The translations under genes and the position numbers were made by a program. Of a DNA stretch of 64,000 nt, positions 1 to 11,682 are shown one piece after another. Origin of the DNA: Datura wrightii (lineage: Eukaryota > Streptophyta > Magnoliopsida > Solanales > Solanaceae); the NCBI GenBank assembly GCA_035772735.1, contig JASDFA010000002.1:41188501-41252500 (forward strand), in the 5' to 3' direction. Every line of letters begins with the position of its first letter. Position 1 is the stretch's first letter. The notes beneath the pieces are model-generated. The model was given only the letters and a program-made list of their open reading frames with translations, had not been told where the DNA came from and did no database searches.

Positions 1-822
1 AGTGATAAAAGAAAATAGGGGCTAAAAGCCAAAGATTTATGGGAGAATGAGAAATGAAATAATGATGCAGGCAAAAGCCTAAGTTTGGGGGTATGCATGA
101 AAGGGAAAAGAGGAATGAGCTTCAACGTGAGGTAGCACCGAATGCTTCATTGAAAAAAAATTAACTCATTGAAAACTTTTGATCAAAAGAAGAAAGAAAA
201 GAATTGAGTGGTGTTATCTCTTGTATAGAGGATCTTAATGTAGAAATCTAAGGTGTTTAACAAGGTAGCTCTTTGCGAAAACTTGAATTGTGAAAAGGAG
301 AGATAAGTGGAGTTGACTATATGATATAAGTGGGATGTTTGATATTTATCACATGAGTATTAGAGAGGTTCTATTCACTTGATCTAAATGATTTCCTACC
401 CTTACCCTTAGCCTACATTACGACTTGCAAGTCCTTAGTGGTAAGTTATATAAAGGGAAAGCCTATGGGTCAATATGTGTACCCTCGAATATATTTTAGA
501 GAGTGAGCATTTTAGATCATCTTATAATTCCTATGGTGTTAATTGCATAATTGTGAGTTGAATTCTCTCTTTTATAAACCTTGGAGTAATGTGAAAGTCT
601 TAATCTCAATTGATAGGTAGGAATGCGACAAGTTCTGTAGTGAGCTTTCAGGAAAACTTTGAAGGTTGGATGTCTTCTTGAGTTTTTTTTTTTGTGATTT
701 TGGGGATATTTTGAGTCTTAGTGGTCCTTTGTGCATCCATTGTTATGTGATAACTCTAAGTCAATTCCATTTGTGAGTAAATTCTTTGTTTGAGGACAAG
801 CAATAGTTCAAGTATGGCGGTT
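1..822 (+). mobile_element. 3' untranslated end of an Athila/Tat-like element
   Basis: This is the non-coding 3' part of a Ty3/gypsy Athila/Tat-like element that begins left of the window. It is purine-rich and has no usable reading frame. It ends with the block TGAGGACAAGCAATAG at 791-806, which resembles the polypurine-side block next to the 3' LTR of Athila/Tat elements; the same block occurs in reverse beside the LTR at 42953. The LTR follows at 823. Assignment to the lineage rests on this boundary and the neighbouring LTR, not on protein. Confidence 0.6.
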
Positions 823-2262
823 TGATAAGTTGGTATTTTACCAATTTATTTGGCTCTTAAGAATGAGTTATTGCTCTATTTTAACACAATTTGGAAAGAT
901 TTTATGTCTTTTCTTTTATTTTGTGCAGGCATTTGATTGAAACTAAGAAGATGAATGAATTGAACTTAAAGAGATTTGTCAGAGGAAAAGCAAGGACATG
1001 CAGGCCACAAGTCTGCATCTACGTTTAGCAGGTGCCACATAGGAGAATTCTGGAGGTTACTGGAACCATACCTTCATACCGCAAATTGGTATTTAGGGAC
1101 TGCAGGTGTCAATGCACGATACCTTGAAGGAGCACTACCTGATCCTGTTAATGCAATTGCGAGCCGCACATCTACACCTGCGTGTAAGTGACCTGCGTCA
1201 CTTTTGAAGGGAAAAATTATCTAGGGAGGCAAACATGTACTTAAGGAGATTCCAAGGGGATTTTTGGATAGTTGTGCAGGGGATGTATAGAAGAATTTTA
1301 CCACATTTGTAATATACCTGACATTGTTTTGAAGATATAGAATATTGTAGACAGTGATAGAGAGATAGTACATTTTCTGATTTTTTTTCTTCATTCTCTT
1401 TGGGAAAAACACCATTGTTGAAGGCCCAAAAGCTGAGAATTGATTTTATTTGCTGATGATGAATGGAATTAAGAAATTTTCCCTTGGTATAATTTCTCTT
1501 TACTTTATTATGATTAGTTAAATTCCCTTGTAGGGGTGTGCGTGGATGATGGATGTTTAGATCTAAGTTGGTATTAACTAATTGATCTTATATTTGAGTA
1601 GAAAGCATGGATCTATTGATTTCCTAAAGTTTTTATTTGATAATTAATGGTTGCAAAGCTCTTTAACTTTGCTTTTTCTTGAAAAAGGAAAGTGAAATTG
1701 GGTAAGACTTCAATAGTGAGAAATTGGAGTTTTTGATCCATGGGTTGGAGCTAGAGATAGACTATACCCAATTCAAACTCCATTAAAGGGTTAGAGTTAA
1801 AAATAGTCTAAACCCTTCCTCAAACATTATTTGGTTATTTAGTACATTTTGGCTTTGGAGTTTTAGAAAACCTAATGTAGAAAGACTCTTTTGGTTGAGA
1901 AACTTAGAGTGTAACTCAAAGTGAACTCTATCCATGCACTAATTAAATATAAAGCTCTTAGTTAATACCTATCAAATCGATGTCCCATCAAAAGCATACT
2001 CCTAGTTTCTCATCTTGCTAGCAACAATCGTTTCTCCTTGCTTTTGATTTTTCATTTTTAATTGATAGTTGTTCCACTTATTCCCCCAAATTTTATTTTA
2101 CATTTAGACATGACACGTGCGACGCATGCTTGTGTGAACTAATTTACAATGTTTGGTGAATCTAACCTCCAATCCTTATGGATTCAACCCCACTTTGTTG
2201 GGCTACTCATTTTGCAACAACCGTAGCCACCTCCCAAATGGGAGAGTTGTTGGATATTATCA
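823..2262 (+). repeat. LTR of Athila/Tat-like element (3' LTR)
   Basis: The LTR starts TGATAAGT directly after the purine block and ends ATTATCA at 2262. The LTR of element H (41304-42953, read on the minus strand) ends with the same ATTATCA, preceded like this one by a block reading GGNTTCRACCCCA. That agreement sets the right boundary. Length is about 1.44 kb. A short open frame at 976-1191 lies inside it and is not a gene. The right flank (ATAGACC) cannot be matched to a left flank because the 5' side is outside the window, so no target duplication can be checked. Confidence 0.6.
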
Positions 2263-2503
2263 ATAGACCATTGTGTGGTGCAGAAAACGCATTGGAAAAA
2301 GCTCTTCTTCATGATAAATAGCTCCAAACCCTACACAAAATTCAAATCCCCAAAAATTATTTTTAAAATATTAAAAGAAGAAATACTCAATTAATATGGA
2401 AATTCCATTATTTTTTAAAATTATTCATTCAAACATGTGTATTTTATGCATGACAAGTAAAGATTTGAGGAGCTGGAAGGCCCTACTACTTAGAAGAATC
2501 CAA

Positions 2504-2935
2504 AACCCTCCTTTGAGGAGGCTCCAGATCTTGAACCCAAACCTTTACCCTATAATTTACATTATGCTTATGTGGGTAGTGATAAGTCACTTCCTATAAA
2601 CTTGTCTACATTTTTAAATGATATGCGGGTTCAAAGGGTACTGCAGATCTTGAGAGATATTACTTGAGCCATTGGCTAGTCAATATCAGATATTAGAGGG
2701 ATAAATAGCTTATTCAACATACATAAGATTTTATTGGAAGAGGGAAGCAAGCCGAGTATTGAAGATCAGTATGAGTTGAATCCAATAATGAAAAGGGTGG
2801 TGAAGAAGGAAATTTTAAAATGGCTAGATGTTGGTTTAATATCTCCTTTCTCCTATAGCCACTTGCTGACCCTAATGCAATATGTTCCAAATAAAGGTGG
2901 CGTGAATAGTCCATGGTCACGTCCAGCATAGCAGC
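2504..2935 (+). pseudogene. Athila/Tat pol fragment: start of reverse transcriptase
   Basis: Translation shows the linker before RT and the RT N-terminus of Athila/Tat elements: EAPDLEPKPLPYNLHYAYVG near 2516, then AIG-SISDIRGIN, KPSIEDQYELNPIMKRVVKK (about 2749-2808) and a decayed PKKGG block near 2895. Element H has the parallel block KPSIEHQRCLNPPMQEVVK-like on the minus strand near 46620. Two Trp codons have become TAG. The catalytic palm is absent: the fragment runs directly into a possible LTR, so most of RT, RNase H and integrase has been deleted. The stretch 2263-2503 before it shows nothing recognisable. Confidence 0.7.
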
Positions 2936-2944
2936 CGGCGGCAC

Positions 2945-3907
2945 AATAGTGAAATTTTGGGGCCAATTTTATGCACTCATTTAATAAGGGTATTTTCATT
3001 AGAAATTATTTTAGAAATCCTATATGTACTGTAAACACACAATTTTGAGAAAGGGAAGTCTAGAATGGAGAAAAGGAGGAGAACTCAAGTAATTTATGTA
3101 GGTTTTCATTTTATAATCTTTTTCTTCATTGTTCAAACATTTTACTATTCATGAATTTATTATCTTGTAATTGAATCATGAATAGCTAAACACTTTAGTT
3201 CTGAGTTATGGTTTAGACATGACTATTGATGTTTGAAAGTTGTACACTTATTCCAAAAAAAATTATTTATTAAGTTGCTTACTTTTTTGTCTTAATTATT
3301 TGACTTTCTAGCCAATCATCAAATATTATCTGTGGCTTGTAAAATTAATATTGAAAGAGAGAATTTGCAATTGTAATAAGAAAAAGTAAGGCTTGTTCGT
3401 AAACTTTATTAGGAAGGGGCAGTGATTTGCTAACATGGATAAGAATATACTCATTAGTCTTGCTTAGTTGATACAGATAATTTTTGACATGACCTTCACT
3501 ATCGACCCACGATCATAGAATATAGGCATTAGGAATAGTCGAGTAGCCTTTGAAACATCGGACAGAAGATCAGGAAGGGATATTGACATAAATCTAGTAA
3601 CTTAGGAAAATAAATTAAGCGTGAAACTTGAGAACTCAAGTTGATTATCAACCAAACATGACTTCTCTACCTTTCCTGCATTTGACTTGAATCAAAACCA
3701 ATTATCATTATATTTTATACTGCATTTTATTTTATTAAGACATGGTTAATAATATAAATAGTCCCCCAAAAAAATTTTTCCCCTACTGAATAGTTCAATA
3801 ATAATTCAAGTTAGCTAAACTCTTCGAAAAGTCCTTGTTGGATCAATACTTGGACTTCACCGTCCTATATTGTATGTATGACCGCGCACACTTGCGCATG
3901 CATTTGG
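2945..3907 (+). repeat. Probable LTR of an Athila/Tat-type element
   Basis: The right end carries the block GGATCAATACTTGGACTTCA near 3840 followed by GACCGCGCACACTTGCGCAT near 3880. I know this type of ending from plant Tat/Athila LTRs, just before the tRNA-Asp type PBS. The left end is uncertain; TGGGGCCAATTTTATGC near 2958 is the likeliest start. No PBS follows the right end. It probably belongs to the truncated RT fragment on its left, as a 3' LTR left after a large internal deletion. Both edges are approximate. Confidence 0.45.
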
Positions 3908-5849
3908 ATGAAATGTTGCTGACCAGTGACCACAGAAGTATCTACTCCGTCTATTTTCTTCACTTCAACTGTGTTATTCAAAGATTTCTCTGGAAAAGAC
4001 CAGGATGGGGTAAGATGAGACTCTAAGTCAAATTTGGCCACTTCATGGCAAACTATTCCTCATAACTGGTCAAGCGTGTGAGAACCACAGAAAAATCAAA
4101 CACTTCTACCTTATCGTGAGCTCTTACTATTAGTTTCCCTACAACCATATCTATTAAGTCCTTCGTTGTTTATAAACATGGACGTCCTAAGATGAATGAA
4201 ACTTCCGATCTGATTCAAAGTCTAGGATCATGAAGTCTAGCAAAAATATCAAGGTCCTTACCTGCACTTGTACGTCCTCAATGATATCCATAGGTCTGAC
4301 TTGTGATCTATCATCCAACTGCAACATAATGGTAGTTGGGTATGGTACACCCAATCCCATTGTCTTAAAAAAGATTAGGGCATCAATTTAATATTTGCAT
4401 CCAAATCACACAATGCCTTGGCCAATGTACCTATCAATATTTCAATGGTGAAACTTCTTGGATCCTTTAGGTTGGCGGGTAATTTGTTGTGTATCCATGA
4501 TGTACACTCCTCAATTAGTGAAACTATGGCATATTATATCAATCGCCTCTTGTTTATAACAACATCCCTGATGTGCCTAGCATATTGAGGTATTCCCTTC
4601 GATATATCAACAAGGGGTATATTAATATGAACCTGTTTAAGCAAGTTTAGAAACTTAGTAAATGTTTTCTCCTCTTTGTGCTTCTTCAATATTTGCGGGA
4701 ATAGAGGAGCTGGTTTTGATACCACTAATATTGGTGATTAAGCTACCTGCTCCTCATTCTCTTCCTTAGCCTTGTCCTTTTTGGGACCTATCTTTTCAGG
4801 TACCAGTTGCTCTATCTCTTTACCACTCCTAAGCATAATTGCATTACACTACTTAGGATTTACGTCTATATCACTAGGCAAGCCTCTTTATGACCTTATA
4901 TTCTATGCTTCAAGAATTTGACCCATTAGTCTTTCTAGTGCCCTCACGACCAATACTTGATTCCTGACATTTGCTGCCAGTTTGTCCTGCATTGCTAAAA
5001 ATTACATTATCATGCTATCAATACTGATTTTAATTCTAATTTCCACCGCATGAAAAATTTGAGTGGTTCCTCCAACTAGTATTGTAACTGTTTTTGGAAT
5101 TTTGATTGCTTGCTCCTCTACCTTTACTACCTACAAAGTTAATAGATGCTCCACAGATCTCTATTGCATGATTGTGCCTTCATACTTCAAAAAACATATG
5201 TTCTTGTTAAAGTGGCTGAACATAAGGTTGAGCCTAGGCCATAAGTAGCTTGGTAAGCTTACTTATGTTGTAGCCCATACTAGCTACTTGAGTAGACAAG
5301 GAAGTCATGCCATCTACTTCCAATATTCAGTCAGACTTCTTCACTACGCTTTAGCCTCCGTCAAAATCTCACTCAGGGTTGCTCTATGATAACCTATTTA
5401 ATAAAAGATAAAGTTCATCGTAAGTCTTCTCTAGAGAATGTCCTCATGTTGCTAAGTCTAACAGGATCTTGATGTGTGGATTCATTCTTTTGATGAATAT
5501 GTGGGCTAACACCTCCTCAGTCTAGTAGTGGTGCGGACAATCTCTCAACAGACTTTAAGCCTTTTCCATGCTGAATCGCCTTCTTTCTACCTGAAATTGA
5601 TGATTTTACTTCTCAATCTTATTGTCTTCCCAGATGGAAATAATTGAGCAAGGAACTTCTTTGTCAAGTTAGACCAGGAAGTGATGGAATTTAGAGGTTT
5701 AGACTTAATCCATATGTTCAATTCACTAGAAGAGAGAAGGGGAATAGTGTGAGACTCACATAGTCGACTAAGACTCTTCTCATGACATAAGTGTTATTGA
5801 TCTCCAAAATATTTTGGATGTGATACTACAGATCTTCATGGGGAAAACC
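3908..5849 (-). pseudogene. Athila/Tat gag and protease relic
   Basis: Read on the minus strand this is gag followed by protease. The gag core is visible near 5700-5580 as KFLAQLFPSGKTIRLRSKI. The spacer before protease is at 4725-4534 (FPQILKKHKEEKTFTKFLNL, then LKQVHINIPLVDISKGIPQY). Protease follows near 4500-4190, with NKLPANLKDPRSFTIEI and ALCDLDANIKLMP; the usual D-L-G-A active site reads D-L-D-A. Several stops and shifts break the frame. Upstream gag sequence continues beyond the solo LTR at 8204, so the two pieces were one gag before that insertion. Between about 4130 and 3908 the protease-RT spacer is only weakly recognisable. Confidence 0.7.
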
Positions 5850-8203
5850 TATCACGACCCGAACAGAGGCCTGGATCGCAACACTAGACAAGGAGCCCCG
5901 AGAGACTCCAAGTTTACCCATGGCATAAGCATATATCTATTTCAATCAATAAAATGAAAGAATTAACATGATAATCTTAGCGGAAGTCTAAAATAAAAAT
6001 AACATCAGAATACACACGATCTTAAGCTGAATACATCCTTTTGTTTGAAAAGTCTCTAAGTCTAATGAGTTGATGGGATAAGACTCCAACTAACTGGATA
6101 AAGCTGAAAACTAAAAAATACATAGAGAAATTTGATAAAACATGGTCCTTGAGAGATGAGGACTCACCACGAGCGTAGAATGCTAACTCTAAAAGGCTGG
6201 CTAAGAACAGGGCTGAGTTTGAATGTCGGGGCCTGTATCATGAAATGATACAGCATAGAGTATGCGGTCAGTACGTGGAATGTACCGAGTATGTAATTTA
6301 ATTAAAACCTCTTAGATAAGTAAAATCATTTAAAACATGCATAATATAAAACATATACAAATAAGAATCTGAGAGTAGGGCTTGCATGCTATTTTTCTGA
6401 AATCATGATCTCAACATAATATAACATCATAACTGAATCGATTAACCCAAAGCTAAAATCTGATAGTTATAAGTAAAGTTGAACATTGAGTCAAACCTGC
6501 TTTAGAACATATATAGATTTATATAACATGAGTGATAACGTGCATAATTGAAATAATGAGGAACAATGGAAGACTCGTCTTTTAACCGACATACCACGAT
6601 AGAGATTACATGGTCCCAACTATCACACTCAAGTGGGTAGAGCCATCCAAAGCCTTGTCAGGGCTAAGGATGATATCATGATATCGATATCAAGCTTGGG
6701 GCCCAATCGGCGCAGGGGATAGCTCACAAGGGAGGTCACAAAGTAATATATATATAAGTATAAACCTACATTGGCACATAGTTCTGAGGCATAGGGTGAT
6801 CGACCCTTAGCCTACTCGGTGCTAGACACTACTCCCAAAAACATGCATATGCTCTCAATTATTTTTCAACGAAGCTCACCATCGTCTATTGACAAAGTTC
6901 AATAATAAAATACATCTCAAATCTGAAATTATGCATATGAGAAGCTTTAGATCAAAGCATATCACAAGCTGAAAAATAATTTGGAATCTTCACTCCAAAA
7001 CCATGTGGTAAGCTTAATTCGGGAAATCATAAATCATACTTGAACATGTGGGTATTGCCCAATACTTTAACATACTTGAAAATACTCAATTCATATTAAA
7101 AATATGATTATAAACATGGATAACTTGATAATATGCCTTTCATCATCAATACTCCATCATACATGAACATTCACCATAAATCTCAACTTTCATGATTTTT
7201 TCATAAATGGGCATTTTAAATTTATAAATCTTGAAACATGATTTTAATTGAAAACAATGTAAAACGTGCCCATGAATCATAATTCAATAGTAGAAACATA
7301 TTTAAATCATACCCATGTACAGAATTAGGAATTTCATGCATTGGGTTAAAACCCCATAGAAATGACATAGGAAATTCATGATTTAGAGAGGGGTTGGGCA
7401 TGGGTGTGAAAGGATTCATCCACTCATAACCCTACATACCTGATTATAGATGATTCTTACACTTCTCTGATTGCCCAAGAGGAATTAAAGAGAACTTGAC
7501 GGATTTGCCTTGATCACCTCTCTAGTCTATTACTCTTGCATGCATGAATAAGAATGGCCTAAAATGAACTTAACCCTCTTAAAACTCATAATTCATAACT
7601 TAAAATGGCATAGTTTAGGCCTTAGGATCATAGGAATTATTAAAAAGCCCTTGCTAAATTCGCAAGAAATAACTAATTGCCAGTCCCCCGAGGGACAGGA
7701 TGAATCGTCACTCCAGGCCACAACTCATGGCATCATCCGTCAAGTACACTGCCTAAGGGTTTGCTGGGGGATTAACACGGGGGATGACATGATTCATTAC
7801 CGGTGACCATGAGTCATGGTCACCACCCGTCACATTCACTGCCCTAAGTTCCAAATAGTTTCCATCTGCTAAACACAACCCATCCCATTAATTGTCGTGA
7901 CTGACCATGACTTGTGGGGTCCTTTCGTGGGGTACACAACCCTTTATCTTCACCTTCTCAGAATCATTGCCCACGACTGACTCAACGAGTCGTGGGGCCT
8001 GACCACGGCTTGTGGTCATGTTCATGGGGACCAAAGATCCCCAAAAATCCAATTAATACCCTGATCCTCAACACGAGTCATATCACGACTTGTGGTGTAC
8101 CCCCACCGGTCACAAAATGACTCGTTTTGTGACCTGATGCCAGATTTTAAATTTTCTTCGTTTCAACTCCCGGGTCTGATCTTTGGGCTTCCGGGGTATA
8201 ACA
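5850..8203 (-). mobile_element. Solo LTR, same family as element D
   Basis: The left edge TATCACGACCCGAAC and right edge GGGGTATAACA match the LTR edges of element D (50411 and 52723), and the two align over most of their length. No internal region follows. Flanks are AAACC on the left and AACCT on the right, which agree as one 5-bp duplication if a shared base at one edge is allowed for. This indicates recombination between the two LTRs of a former full element that sat in a minus-strand Athila/Tat gag. The terminal TG is mutated to TA. It carries the two conserved hairpins (6234-6252 and 6269-6287) and, in reverse, the splice-donor-like block at 6162-6167. Confidence 0.85.
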
Positions 8204-8400
8204 AACCTGTAAGCTGTCCACTTGTATGTAGGAGTTAAATTATGTTTGCTTCAACTCCCCACCTTACTGTAATGGCAAGCTTTTGAATGCTGAAATTTAT
8301 ATTCTCTACGAGTGGTATTGTTGTATTGCAAAATGCATGGGGCTTCTTCTTCCACTGCCATATTTGCTAGCTACTCAATTATTTGATATTCTCATTTCTA
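8204..8400 (-). pseudogene. Upstream gag piece of the Athila/Tat relic
   Basis: This is the probable continuation of the minus-strand gag on the far side of the solo LTR. The evidence is continuity across the near-perfect target duplication; translation is badly decayed and no strong motif remains. The boundary near 8400 is approximate. From 8400 to about 8780 the sequence is AT-rich and I recognise nothing in it. Confidence 0.35.
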
Positions 8401-8779
8401 GAGGTGAAAATATCTGTGAAGTTCCTATTGAAAGTTTGTGATATTTCCTACACTAAGACTGTATCACATTCAACTCTAGCACATGCAAATGTAACAACGA
8501 AGATCAAGTTGTTAAAACTTTAAAAAAATACAATAACCAAAGGGACTGATAGTTGACAAACAATTAAAGACAAACTACTATTATTTGATGACAAGTATTT
8601 TCTTCAATGGTGGGTTGTGTAGGTTTTGTAATCTTTGGATTAGAACTAATATTAAATATGAAACAATAGATATTTTTTATTAAAATAACAATGAGAGAAG
8701 AATTTCATGGAAATGATGCACTTTTTTATTCATGTTTATGATGTACTTTCATTAATATGCTAACATTTATCAATATACT

Positions 8780-9820
8780 AATTCACAGGGTTAATAGTTA
8801 GCTATGGCTTAATGAGTCTCTAACCCTCTGCTCAAATTACTCATATGACTATATCCCTATGACGTGCTTATAATAAGGATGCATTCAATCTCCTAAATTT
8901 GGACTAAATAGGGTGGAATGTGTATATCTCTATTCTGGAAGAAAGTTCTTTCCCTTAGGAAGGACCATACTCTAATTAATTCTTGTTCTATCTCAATTTT
9001 CCTATCTCGAGTTCCACAAAGAATATGAATGTAGCCTACTGGTTGTGAATCAGTAGAATAATAAATACACAATCAATTAAATAAACTCAAATAATAAAAT
9101 TAGCAATATTAACTCAAGTTTATTCACAAACAGTCATGCTTCGGCCATAGCCCTAGAATAAGGGCATTTAGCCACTCATAATCAAGTTACAAACACAATT
9201 TTCCATGTTCAATTCTATAACTAGAAAAGAAAATGAGAAAGAGAAGTAACCCTATATAGAAATACTCCTCTCTTGTTCTTATGCTCTTTAAATATCTAAT
9301 ACCCTTAAAATATGACTAAGGGTCCCTTTTATAGTAAGTGAAAAACATTCAAAGGGACCATCCAAAATTGGGTGGGCTTTTATTTCTAAGAATCAAATTC
9401 AGTATTGTGCTCGCAGGGCGAGCGCCAAGGCGGGGGGATGCCTCATTATGACTTTGCTCCGCAAGACCTTGATCTAGTTTCACACTTAGCCGCTTGGACA
9501 CTTTATCTACATATGCATCTCGCGAGGCAAGATCCAAAGCAAAGTTTGGGCTCGCCTTCAGCCTCCCTCCCAAAGGTTTCCACTCGATCTCCATACTTAG
9601 TAGTCTTTTGTCCATTCAAGATTTGTTGCTCGCGAGGATGGAGCAAACTTTCAGCTTCGCTCTGTGAGGCTTCTGGGGGATCTCATATTTGGTCAATTAT
9701 CCTCCCTTTCTTCTCCTGTGTTTGCCCAGGAAGCTCCAAAGCAAAGTGTGTGCTTTCTTTGAGCTATGCTCCATGAGTGAAATCATATTTCCTCATACTT
9801 AGATCTCATTTCTTTGTACT
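8780..9820 (-). repeat. LTR-like fragment with TATA box and GC-rich motif array
   Basis: Read on the minus strand this resembles a promoter-bearing LTR. A repeated GC-rich phrase (variants of GCTCGCGAGGCGAGC) is scattered over 9775-9405, followed by CTATAAAAGGG at 9335-9325 and an AT-rich leader. Examples of the phrase lie near 9412, 9518, 9555 and 9632. Open frames at 9349-9776 on both strands are shaped by this array and are not genes. No paired LTR, PBS or pol was found nearby, so the element family is unknown (Copia or gypsy) and both ends are estimates. Confidence 0.4.
9325..9335 (-). promoter_or_regulatory. TATA box of the LTR-like fragment
   Basis: The minus strand reads CTATAAAAGGG, a strong match to a plant TATA box. 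The GC-rich motif array lies directly upstream (larger coordinates), as expected for a U3 promoter. Confidence 0.5.
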
Positions 9821-9867
9821 TAATGGAGGTCTTAATCTGAATGGTTCAGACCTTATATCATTAAGTG

Positions 9868-10861
9868 CATTTGTTTTCATTAAGATCTAAAAATTTATTT
9901 TGTCTGAATAGGTGTTAACCATTAAGATTTGGAATAGAGTCATATCATTAATAGGCATGTTTGCGTGGATAGTTTTCATCATTACTCTTTCCATAGTCAC
10001 CCGCTACCACCATTAACCACCTCTATCATCACAACCACCATCATTATTACCATCGCCAACCACCAGCCGCCACCACCACCATTAACATTGCCAATCACCA
10101 GTTACCACCGCCACCAACTACCTCTTGCCACCATTATCAACCACCATTACAATCGCCAACCACCTCTGACATCACAACAACCACTAGAAACTACCACCAC
10201 TACTGTCATTCATTACTACATATGCCATCTCATTATTATAATTATTCACTATCGCCTCCACCAGCGCTACCACTGCCACCTCTACCATCACTCTCACTCA
10301 CTACCACCATTATGACTAATCTCTACTATCAACCATCTTCACCATCACAACTAGCACTGCTGCCAACTACTACCACCACATTGTCGACCACCACACATTT
10401 TTCAGTCACCACCATCAACAACACTAACTCCTAACATCAACCAACTTTACCATCACAACCACCACTATCAACTGTGTTAGTCACTATAACACCAACCACT
10501 CTCATCAACATAACTATTACCACTACCATTACTAGCAATTATCACCACTATACTTACTCACCACTAAAACCAAACATTACTACGACCACCACTACAATCC
10601 ATCTCCACTATCACTAGCGAACAAAAATATTAAATTTTTTCATCAGATAATAAATTTATTTTATTAATTGATTTTTTTAATATGTAATTGTTTTTTATTT
10701 GAATTGTATATTTAATATATTTATAAATAAAAAATGTGTATATTCAGATATTAAAAAACAAATAGTCTTAATCATTCACTGTTCAGATCTAGAGACAACA
10801 TCTTAAATAATTCAAATGTGCATTCAGATTTAGACATCTTAATCTTAATGAAAACAAAAAT
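9868..10861. mobile_element. Possible non-autonomous hAT-like element holding a CCA repeat
   Basis: The edges carry an inverted repeat: TTTGTTTTCATTAAGAT at about 9871-9887 and its complement near 10840-10857. Variants of the words TTCAGATCT and CTTAATCTTA recur inside both ends. I associate such ends with short non-autonomous hAT elements of Solanaceae. The centre is a degenerate trinucleotide repeat. No transposase is coded and I could not fix an 8-bp target duplication, so the call is tentative. Confidence 0.3.
9985..10615. repeat. Degenerate CCA/ACC trinucleotide repeat
   Basis: About 630 bp are dominated by CCA, ACC, CAC and ATC triplets in imperfect array, with interruptions by ATT. 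The two open frames here (9965-10434) translate to Pro, Thr, His and Ile runs and reflect composition only. Confidence 0.8.
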
Positions 10862-11682
10862 TAGGCCTTAGTCACTCTTTAGGAGTTTTTACCTACAAAA
10901 TGGACAAAACACTTTTATTAGTCTAATGACGTGATAATGAGAAATAGTTAGGTGTATTTAGCTTCTTTGATATTAAAACAAGCTATAAATGTGGGTAAGA
11001 TGTGGTCAATAGAGGTATAATGACGCGATCTCAAATGGGAAAGTTGTGCGAGCATCTACACTGACTCTAACTCGATAGGAGAACTACTTTTTTAAAAAAT
11101 GAAATAAAATATTACAAATTCTCATTAGCTTGCACAAGTTAACATTTCTCTTGAAATATCAAATAAATGCTTCCCAAAACCTTGACTCTCCGAAGAATCT
11201 AGTCTAGACAGGTACAAGATGCTAAACAGAATATCGATAGAATAAAATGACACAGTTTTGTTTGTGGAGAGAATGTGGAAGCTGATGTTGAGTACTCCAC
11301 ACTATTCATGAAACTTCGACCTACCACAACCTACTCCCAAAAAAGTGTAGCAAGGTAGTAGCAATACACCACACATACTGGTAGGCATCATTGGCCGACT
11401 AAGATTAGTTCATGCAATAGTATATAATCAACTTGCAATCGATTAATCAATTTCTAGCAATCAATCTAACATATATTCATATCCAATTAAGTTCATTAAT
11501 CAATTCATTAATTCATATAACTCAAAAATTATTCATACACCATGCCCTCAAATTCTAGCCATCGATCACAACTTCTATTCTGTTTTCTCATCTCACTTCA
11601 GTTGACACTGAACCGCTGTAGCAGTCTCGCGACAGCGGTAGTTCGTTTGCTACACTAATGCCCTATTTAGGTAGTAGCCTTG
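10862..11682. other. Left flank of element A, old repeat-like sequence
   Basis: No coding potential is seen. Near the right end lies AACCGCTGTAGCAG and, 20 bp on, GACAGCGGT at about 11611-11639, variants of a self-complementary phrase that recurs in 21453-24986 on the other side of element A. This suggests that A entered an older repeat whose parts now flank it. The last five bases (11678-11682, CCTTG) are the left copy of A's target duplication. Confidence 0.45.

Noticed and set aside
976..1191. 71-residue open frame
   Set aside because: It lies inside an LTR, has no known motif, and its frame is not supported by the related LTR of H.
9405..9776. Open frames on both strands, 88 and 123 residues
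   Set aside because: They follow the GC-rich repeated phrase of an LTR-like promoter region; composition explains them.
9965..10434. Pro/Thr/His-rich open frames
   Set aside because: They are a readthrough of a degenerate CCA repeat.
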